NCBI GenBank assembly: GCA_949128115.1
Contig: OX421967.1
Coordinates: 5,818,070-5,882,069 of the forward strand
DNA: 64,000 bases
Direction: 5' to 3'
Source: Anaspis maculata
Taxonomy: Eukaryota; Arthropoda; Insecta; Coleoptera; Scraptiidae
Numbering within the stretch: position 1 is the first letter of the stretch; each line of letters opens with the position of its first letter. The notes below the pieces were generated by a model. It saw only the letters and a list, made by a program, of their open reading frames with translations. It made no database searches and was not told where the DNA came from. Position numbers and translations under genes: made by a program. Shown in pieces: positions 56,015 to 64,000 of this stretch.

Positions 56015-59000
56015 AAAATTGAAACAAGAAAAGCTGAGGCAAAAACAGTTGCGGAAAGAAGAACTGCAATGAAAACAACTGAAGGGAGAACAAAATTTTC
56101 AGAGAAAACTGCGAAAAAAACAAGCGAGAAAAACAAAAGAAAAACAGCTTGGGCGAGAAGAGCAATTCCAGAGAGAACGGCGAGAAAGAAAACTGAAGCC
56201 AAAACCACAAAAAAAACTACTTGGCTGAGAAGAACAGTTCCAGAGAAAACTGCAAAAAAAAACAATCCAAAACAGCCGAGAAAGAGAAACAAATTTAGCG
56301 CGAAGAACAATTCCAGAGGTAACTGCAGAAAAACTGAAGCAAGAAGAACAAAAGAACCAACTTGAGCGAGAAGAACAATTCCAGAGGGAACTGCGAAAAA
56401 AAACTGAAGCCAAAACCACCGAAAAAAAAAGCTTGAGCGCGAAGAACAATTCCAGAGAAAACTGCGACAAAAACTGAAGCCAAAACCACCGAAAAAAAAG
56501 CTTCAGTGAGAAAAACAATTCCAGAGAAGACTGCAAAAAATGAAGCAAGAAGAAAAAAAAACTGCTCAAGCAAGAAGAATAATTCTAGAGAAAACTGCAA
56601 CAAAACTAGAATCAGAAGGACAATAAAAGAACAGCTTGAGCGAAAACTGCAAAAAAACGAATCCTAAACAAGCGAAAAAAAAGCAACTTGAGCAAGAAGA
56701 ACAGTTCCAGAGAAGACTGCAAAAAAACCATCCAAAACAACCGAGGGAAAAAACAAATCAAGCGAGAAGAACAATTCCAGAGAAAACTGCCGAAAAACTG
56801 AAGCAAAAAAACAAAAAAACCAATTTGAGCGAGAAGAACAATTCCAGCGAAAACAGCGGAAAAAAAAACTGAAGCCAAAACCACCGAAAAAAAAAAAGCT
56901 TGAGCGAGAAGAACAATTCCAGAGAATACTGCGAAAAATAAAGACGAAACCACCAAAAAAAAAGCTTGAGCGAGATAAACAGTTCTAGAGAAAACTGGAA
57001 AAAAATGAAGCAAGAAAAACAAAAAAAAAACAGCTCAAGCAAGAAGAATAGTTCCAGAGAAAACTGCAACAAAACTAGAGCCAGAAGAACAATAAGAGAA
57101 CAGCTTGAGCGAAAACTGCAAAAAAATGAATCTCAAACCAGCTAAAAAAAAACTTGAGCGAGAGGAACAGTTCCAAAGAAAACTGCAAGAAAAAACAATC
57201 CGAAACAACCGAGAAAAAAAAAATTGAGCAAAAAAAACCATTCCAGAGAAAACTGCAAAAAAAACTGGAGCAAGAACAAAAAAACAGCTTCAACAAAAAA
57301 ACATTCTCAGAAAAAACTGCAAAAAAAAGTGGAACCAAAACCATCGAGAAAAACTACTTGAGCGAGAAAACCAGTTTCAGAGGAAACTACAATAAAAAAA
57401 CCAAAACAACCGAGAAAACAAATTGAGCGAGAAGAACAATTCCAGAGAAAACTGCAGAAAAACTGGAGCAAAAAAACAAAAAAACCAACTTGAGCGAGAA
57501 GAACAATTCCAGAGAAAACAGCGGAAAAGAAAAACTGAAGCCAAAACCACCGAAAAAAAAAAAGCTTGAGCGAGAAGAACAATTCCAGAGAATACTGCGA
57601 AAAATAAAGACGAAACCACCAAAAAAAAAGCTTGAGCGAGAAAAACAATTCTAGAGAAAACTGAAAAAAAAATGAAGCAAGAAAAACAAAAAAAACAGCT
57701 CAAGCAAGAATAATAGTTCCAGGGAAAACTGCAACAAAACTAAAGTCAGAAGAACAATAAAAGAACAGCTTGAGCGAAAACTGCAAAAAAATGAATCCCA
57801 AACCAGCTAAAAAAAAAACTTGAGCGAGAGGAACAGTTCCAGAGAAAACTGCAAGAAAAAACAATCCGAAACAACCGAGAAAAAAAAATTGAGCAAGAAA
57901 AAACCATTCCGCAGAGAAAACTGCAAAAAAAAACTGGAACAAGAACAAAAAAACAGCTTCAGCAAGAAGGATAATTCGAGAGAAAACTGCAAAAAACCAG
58001 AGCCAGGGGAACAGAAAAAAAACAACTTGAGCAAAAGTTAAGAAAAAGAATCCCAGACCAGCAGAAAAAACAACTTAATTCCAAAGAAAACTGCGAAAAA
58101 AAAAACTGAAGCCAAAACCACCGAAAAAAAAGCTTGAGCGAGAGAAACAATTCCAGAGAAAACTGCAACAAAAGTAGAGCCAGAAGAACAATGAAAAAAC
58201 AGCTTGAGAGAAAACTGCAAAAAACTAATCCTAAACCAGCGGAAAGAAAGCAACTTGAGCAAGAAAAACAGTTCCAGAGAAAACTGCAAAAAAAAACAAT
58301 CCGAAACAACCGAGGAAAAAAAAACAAATTGAGCGAGAAAAAACAATTCCAGAGAAAACTGCAAAAAAAACTGAAGGAAGAACAAAAAAACAGCTTCAAC
58401 AAGAAGAATAATTCCAGAACAAACTGTAAGAAACCAGAGCCAGGGAAACAGAAAAAAACAGCTCAAGCAAAAACTAAGGAAAAGCATCCCAGACCAGCAG
58501 AAAAAAACTTAATTCCAAAGAAAACTGCGGAAAAACCCGAAGCCAAAATCACCGAAGAGAACAACTTGAGTGGAAAGGACAGTTCCAGAGACAACTGCAA
58601 ACCCAAAACAGCCGAAAAAAAATCAAATTGAACGAGAAGAACAATTCCAGAGAGAACTGCAAAAAAACTGATGCAAGAGAAACAAAAAAAAACAGCTTGA
58701 ACGAGAAAAACAATTCCATGAAGAACTGCAAAGTAGCTTCAGCGAGAAAAACAATTCCAGAACAAAACTGCGAGAAGAAGAACTGGAGCCAAAACCACAG
58801 AAGAAAAACAACTTAAACGAGAAGAATAATTCCAGAGAAAACTGCAGGAAAACTGGAGCGAGAAGAAAAAAGCAGCTCAAGCAAAAAAACAATTCCAGAA
58901 AAACTGCAAAAAACTGGATCCAAATAAACCACCGAAAAAAAACGACTCGAGCGAGAAGACAATTCCAGACAAGAACAACAAAAAACAGCTTCAACGAGAA

Positions 59001-59735
59001 AAGCAATTCCAGAGAAAACTGCGAAAAGGAAAACTGAAGCCATAACTATCGAAGATCAAACAACTTGAGCAAGAGGATAAGAAGAACAATTCCAGAGAAA
59101 ACTGCGAAAAGGAAAACTGAAGCCATAACTATCGAAGAAGCAACAACTTGAGCAAGAGGATAAGAAGAACAATTCCAGAGAGAACGGCGAGATGAAAAAC
59201 CACAAAAAAACTACTCGAGCGAGAAGAGCAGTTCCAGAGAAAACTGCAAAAAACTAGAGACAGAAGAGCAGAAAAAAGAACAGCTTGAGCAAAAGCTAGA
59301 AAAAAGAATCCCAAACCAGCGAAAAAAAAACACTCGTGCAAGAACAGTTCCAGAAAAAACTGCAAAAAAAAACAATTCAAAACAGCCGAGAAAAAACAAA
59401 TTGAGCGAGAAGAACAATTCCAGGGAAAAATGCAGAAAAACCGAGGCAAGAAAAACAAACAAAAAACAGCTTGAACGAGAAGAACAATTCCATGGAGAAC
59501 TGCAAAAAAGCTCCAGCGAGAAGAACAATTCCAGAAAAAAACTGCGAAAAGAAGAACTAGAGCCAAAACCACAGAAGAAAGACAACTTGAACGAGAAGAA
59601 CATTTCCAGAGAAAACTGCAAAAAAAAACTGGAGCGAGAAGAAAAAACCAACTTAAGCTTAAATTTCCAGAGAAAACTGCAAGAAGAACGAAGTGAGGAG
59701 AACGAACATTGCCTGAATAATATTGTCAGTTGAAT
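56015..59735 (+). pseudogene. Degenerate array of a roughly 70-bp coiled-coil-coding unit
   Basis: The recurring core is GAGCGAGAAGAACAATTCCA then GAGAAAACTGC and an A-rich spacer. In one frame the core reads LEREEQFQRKLQKK, then KLKPKPPKKK-like residues, a heptad-compatible charged coiled coil. Length changes in A runs break the frame every unit or two, so only 60-165 codon pieces are open. The last piece ends KLQEERSEENEHCLNNIVS and a stop at about 59,733, directly before the second 3'-UTR copy. It is either a decayed exon of a duplicated gene, a non-coding satellite, or a real ORF damaged by homopolymer errors in the assembly. Confidence 0.6.
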
Positions 59736-59969
59736 TGAAGATTTTCCATTGAACAACAATTCAATTCAATTCAGATCAAGTGAAGCCTTAAATTATTTTA
59801 AATTTTTGTGCTATTTTTGAAGAGATTTTTGAAATTTTCAAACTCATCTGTGAATAACCGACTCTGTATTACTGTAGTATCAATAATAGTGATGAAAAAC
59901 TGTAAACAGTTTCTGTGAATAATTGAGACTGATCCATGGAACTTGATTGCTCAATTTTGGTAAAATAAA
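59736..59969 (+). terminator. Second, diverged copy of the 3' UTR with poly(A) signal
   Basis: CAACAATTCAATTCAATTCA, TTTTGTGCTATTTTTGA, CATCTGTGAATAACCGACTC and GTGATGAAAAACTGTAAA follow the same order as in 55,796-56,004. AATAAA is at 59,964-59,969. The similarity shows that the gene 3' end was duplicated and that the coiled-coil array belonged to, or was captured by, the second copy. Confidence 0.7.
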
Positions 59970-59975
59970 TTTTAT

Positions 59976-61624
59976 GTACTTATTCTTATAAGTACCTACC
60001 TAGTTTCCTATGAAACTAATTCAAGTAAGTGAGGATTTTTATCAGCATAGTTCGATGTTGATTTCAAGTTGTATCCGATTTTATAATAATTTTAATTTTA
60101 ATTTTTTTTTAATTCGATTGATATTTTTCTCGAGACTTTTGTCCATTTTGATAGATGATACTATTTTAGTGAATAGGCGTTTTTGGTGTGTATTCGATTT
60201 TTGATAAATATGATCCATTTTGTCAATAAAATTATAAATTGATGATGAAACTTGTTTGTCAAAAGAATTTCTCCCGATAGGTAGTACCCAGGGTTTTACT
60301 GAAACTTCAGGCGCAAAAAACAAGAGTTTTGAAATTTTTCTCTGGAAAAATCTGATAGAAATTTGCTAAATAGGTACCTACCTATTTAGCAACAGCTTTC
60401 TTGGGAGGTGTCACTTTGATCCTACTTCAAAATCGGCCGAACTTTTGAAATTTCTTTTAGGTTCTCAAAAACACAGCTTGTTGTGGATATATCTCGTAAT
60501 ATGCAATTTTATTATCTGGTTTTTCTCGAAGTGATAGTGATATTTGGAAAAGGTAAGAAAAAATCGCAACCTAGTCGATAAGAGCTTCACAGGGAGGTGT
60601 AACAAGCTGCACCTCGAGCCGCACTCTAATCGAATCTAACTAACTTAAAGTTAGTATACAGGGTGCGAGGCGCTGGTGATAACAACAATGTTCACGTTTG
60701 TTGAAATTTTCATCTACTAGGCTACTTCGTTTGGGCAGGTGCGCATGCTTGAAGGCATCAAATTTTGAAAACTTCCGTACACCTGTAAGTTGAATTTGTC
60801 GTGTCAATTGCTGTCCTTGTTTTTTGAATTAATGTAGGAGGAAAATCTTGAGGTTTAGGAAATTTGAAACCATTGATTCGTCCTAAACCTCAAGATTCCT
60901 CTCCTATATGTAAGTTGAATGGTAGATTGTTTTTTCAAACTATTTTTAATTTTTTTCCAACATTGCTCAACGTCTTTTTCCAATGGGAGGTATGAGGTAA
61001 CAGGAAGAATTGACTTCTCTACAAATCGAGGTATCTTGTGTTGGGATCCGTTGAAAACTGAAAATGTTACAGCAATTTTCTTATGACCGTACCGAGGACC
61101 GTACTAAATTCATTTTGGCGCCTCCACCATATTTGCCTGCGGCAGATGTCAATGTTCCACAATTTTTTTTCTTACTCTTTGATATCCCAGAAACCGATTG
61201 AAACATAGCCCCTTTTATTTTCACTCAGCTGGACATCGCCAGGCTATTTGATACCTTCTGCCCCTAGATAATATCCTCCATTTTGAAATAGGGGCGCCAT
61301 TCAAATCGTAAGGGACAAAAAAAAAACTGCGGGTCAAATAGCTTATTTAGATTTCAGTTATAATCCTGCAAAGTGGTTTGCCTCTATCAACATTTGCAAC
61401 TTTTCTTTTCCTATCACTATCATCAATTTTTGTACTTTGTTTAATGTTTCAACCAAATTCGTGAATGGTTGCCGTCTTGAAAAGCTCAATTCGGATTTTT
61501 AGACACCAGGTTTATCAGATTTAGTTCTACCAAATGAAAAATTAAAATTCAAACAAAATCAATCCCCGAAATTATAGTGTGTGGTATCCGAGGTGGTATC
61601 CTTTGTCGTTTGGCAATCTATTTA
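59976..61624. other. No gene; one short hairpin
   Basis: GTAGGAGGAAAATCTTGAGG then TTTAGGA (about 60,836-60,862) is inverted as TCCTAAACCTCAAGATTC then CTCTCCTA (about 60,880-60,905). Otherwise AT-rich with TAGGTACCTACCTATTTAGC near 60,372. No ORF with a domain signature. Confidence 0.45.
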
Positions 61625-62750
61625 TATCTACCGGGTGGGCCATAAAAAAACCGCACTGTTTTATTTTCCTCGCAGAATTTTTGTTGCTTGGCCGATTTTG
61701 ACAAATTTGGTATTCATGTGTAGCCAGTTGAATAGGCTATCAAAATGACATGAAAATTTTGCTGGAATATCAATATTTGAAATGGCGTATACAACTGAAA
61801 ATGAGCCTTCTTTTGCAGTCGTTTCTTTTGCTTGAAATTTGACAGAATGACAGAATTGAAGATATTTTTTGGAAAAACGAACTGTTTTCTAGAGACTGTT
61901 CTCTTTTGATACTATGACCAGCTTGATTGGTTGATTCGTTCTGAAAATATAGTGAATTGAAAAACTCTCATCTGCCATTGTTTTACTTCGGAACGAATAA
62001 TAGAAAGATATTATTTTGCCTGTCAAATTTTTGTTTCTCAAGCGATTCAAACAGGTTTGGTATCATTGTGTAGCAAAATAAATAAGATACAAGTGTCATA
62101 TGGGATGTGATCAGAAAGTCAAAATTCAAAATGGCGGACAAAACTAAAAATAAGTCTTTTTTGCAGTCTTTTTTGCAGTCTTTTTTTCCGTTGTAATTCG
62201 ACAGACTGATAAAACCAAAGGCGTTTTTGGAGAGAACGGACTGTTTTTTCCACATTGAGGTCACAACCAGATCAATTGGTCCATTGATTGAGGAGATGTA
62301 GCAAATTGAAAAAAGGCTTTTTGCCATTGCTTAAATCCTCAACAAGTGATAAAATTTCGAGTAAAATTTATTGTTCTGATTGCTGGATTTTTGCTTTTTT
62401 TTCCATCGATTTTGACAGATCGGGCACCATTGTGTCGCCTGTTGAATAGGCTACAAGAATCATACATGGATCTGGTCAACACCTCAGAATTCAAAATTGG
62501 AGACAATCTTATCGGACACAACTGAAAATCTTTCTTAATTTGTTACATGTCTGCAACAAACAAACAAAGAGCTGGTCATGGTCTCAAAAAATGGAGAGCA
62601 GTTTGTTCTTCCAAGAAACGTCTTGAGATTCTATCATTCTGAAACATTTAACCGAAAAAAAAAAACTGCAAAAGAAGGCTTATTTTCAGTTGTGTCCACC
62701 ATTTTCAATTTTGAGATTCTTACCATATTCGTATATGCGTCTATAGTACG
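61625..62750. mobile_element. Tandem and inverted array of foldback arms related to 13.97-14.45 kb
   Basis: It starts with TACCGGGTGGGCCATAAAAA then CCGCACTGTTTTATTTT. Three same-direction diverged units of roughly 300-330 bp follow (61,650-61,960; 61,977-62,310; 62,326-62,590), each with TTTTTGxTTxxT, a GGTATxxxTGTGT or GGCACCATTGTGT core and ACAACTGAAAAT or ACAAAACTAAAAAT. A fourth unit is inverted (62,600-62,740, TATTTTCAGTTGTGTCC). No transposase. Confidence 0.65.
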
Positions 62751-62794
62751 ATCACTTTGATTATTGAGAGAAATTTCAGGATTCTGACGCTAGT

Positions 62795-62940
62795 TTGGCC
62801 GCCATATTGAAATTTGTGCCCAAATAACGGTAGAACCCTCGGTAGAACCCTAACTAACATCTTGCGTTCACTAACTCTTTAAAAAGGAAGTGCGCTACTG
62901 AGCCTCATGCTCATGAGGCATATTCGGTTGTTTCTCATTC
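62795..62940 (+). repeat. Copy of the 22,985-23,110 repeat
   Basis: CATATTGAAATTTGTGCCCA, ACGGTAGAACCCTA, ACATCTTGCGTTCACTAA and GGAAGTGCGCTACTGAGCCT match the earlier copy in order and orientation. Confidence 0.8.
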
Positions 62941-64000
62941 ATTGGCGGCCATTTCGAAAGAAAAGTACTATTTGTATTTTTTATGAAATTAGGATTTACC
63001 GGTGTATTCAGCATGTTCAATTCATTTGAATTCTGCATTTTCCATGCCAGTTTGGAGCATATATTTTTTTTCTAAATAAGAGAAATGAACCCCCCTTCCC
63101 CCCCCCATATCTCGGCTCCCCCTCGAAGGGATTTTCAAGAACTACGGGTCAAATCACTTGGAATTTTTTAGAGATTACGTGTACCCAATCTGTTGCTTGT
63201 ATCATAAAATGTAGTATTCTTCACTAGTTAGTTAGCTGGTTACCGCTAGTACTATACCAGGAAACACGAATACTTTTCTTATTTTTGTGAATAGATATAC
63301 GATCCTCTCTTGTGAATGAAATTTGTGATACAATCACAACTATTCAGTCGAGTATTCAGTTGACCGTTTTGTTTCGAAATCGCGTGACTGCGAAAAATGA
63401 AAATGAAAAATTAGAGCGTTATACTTCAGCGAAACTGGGAAATTTTGAATTTTTTTCCTCGTTTCTCGTTCCTTGTTTCCTAACGAAATTCACTGAAATC
63501 TTCCGTATCTTCCGAACCGTTGGGTATATCAAGTTCATTCTTTCGTTAATCGAATCTTAACTATTGCGGGTGTATAGGTACCAACGACGTTTGAAGATGA
63601 TCGGTCAAATATCAAAAATCTTCTACAACCATAAAGAATGCACAAGTCGCGAAACTCATCTAAAATAGAGAAAACGCATATTTTTGATTCACCAACTATA
63701 CATCATCATATCTTTCGATCTAATGAAGCCTTGTGCCTATTTCTTTTTTCAATTGAAGTAACGAGTGATCGAATAATTTTGTCCTCAAGTCGCCTTTGAT
63801 TCCTGAAAATGTGGCTGAAAAACGTGGCTACCAAGGAGACCGAGGCCTACTTTGAGGAGAAATTTATTCGATCACTCTCTACATATCCAGACCTTTGCAA
63901 CAGTATGACAGCGATTGAGAAACAATGATTGATTATTAATTTATTTAGTTCATGATTATTTTCATCGGAATGCATCATGATTTTCAGTCCGCGAGGGACA
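62941..64000. other. No gene seen to the right edge
   Basis: There is a (C)n run near 63,090-63,107. The ORF at 63,312-63,560 has no domain signature. AT-rich. Confidence 0.4.

Noticed and set aside
55855..59759. Many minus-strand ORFs of 60-182 codons rich in Phe, Leu, Ser
   Set aside because: They are the complement of the A/G-rich coiled-coil array and repeat the FFLQFSLELFF pattern with every unit. They are shadows, not genes.

Overview
The window is eukaryotic nuclear DNA, most likely from an insect. The coding exons are bounded by clean GT..AG sites with short AT-rich introns, poly(A) signals are present, and a PIF/Harbinger transposon, a decayed non-LTR retrotransposon and many terminal-inverted-repeat elements fill the rest. 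The AT-rich intergenic DNA is peppered with TAGGTAGGTACCTACC-type words, which I associate with sternorrhynchan Hemiptera (mealybugs, scale insects, aphids). The species is not proven from sequence.

Layout. (1) 1-3450, minus strand: part of a multi-exon gene made of tandemly duplicated, phase-0 exons encoding acidic, proline-rich modules. Three consecutive units repeat at exactly 451 bp. The 3' end lies off the left edge and the 5' end is not found. (2) 3.5-42 kb: essentially gene-free. It holds nested mobile elements and relics: an inverted-repeat-bounded element with a reverse transcriptase relic (4.8-7.9 kb), two foldback elements (14.0-14.5, 32.2-33.7 kb), a Harbinger element with intact TAA target duplications (25.0-25.8 kb), several hairpin MITEs, and a multi-copy roughly 2 kb family (10-12, 15.4-16, 34.6-36.5 and 37.5-38 kb). 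A possible ATG-only first exon with a perfect donor lies at 31,384-31,386. (3) 40.9-45.6 kb: an array of degenerate 480-bp-type blocks carrying a recurring CGGTATTACAG box, with a duplicated 60-codon exon embedded in it. (4) 42,546-56,004, plus strand: the main gene. Its last exon (46,544-55,795) is one uninterrupted reading frame of 3,083 codons. It encodes a very acidic protein with cysteine-rich modules, about 17 contiguous 40-residue repeats plus later ones, an 891-bp internal duplication, and a C-terminal helical domain present twice. (5) 56.0-59.7 kb: an A/G-rich array of a roughly 70-bp unit that looks like broken coiled-coil coding sequence, followed by a second diverged copy of the main gene's 3' UTR and poly(A) signal. 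(6) 60-64 kb: more repeat elements.

The minus-strand and plus-strand genes share a style: all inferred introns phase 0, exon duplication, acidic/Ser/Pro modules and a similar W-rich motif. They may be diverged members of one rapidly changing gene family. I do not recognise either product from known families and assign no function. The 3.5-42 kb interval is a candidate intron of the main gene only if the 31.4-kb ATG exon belongs to it, which is an inference.
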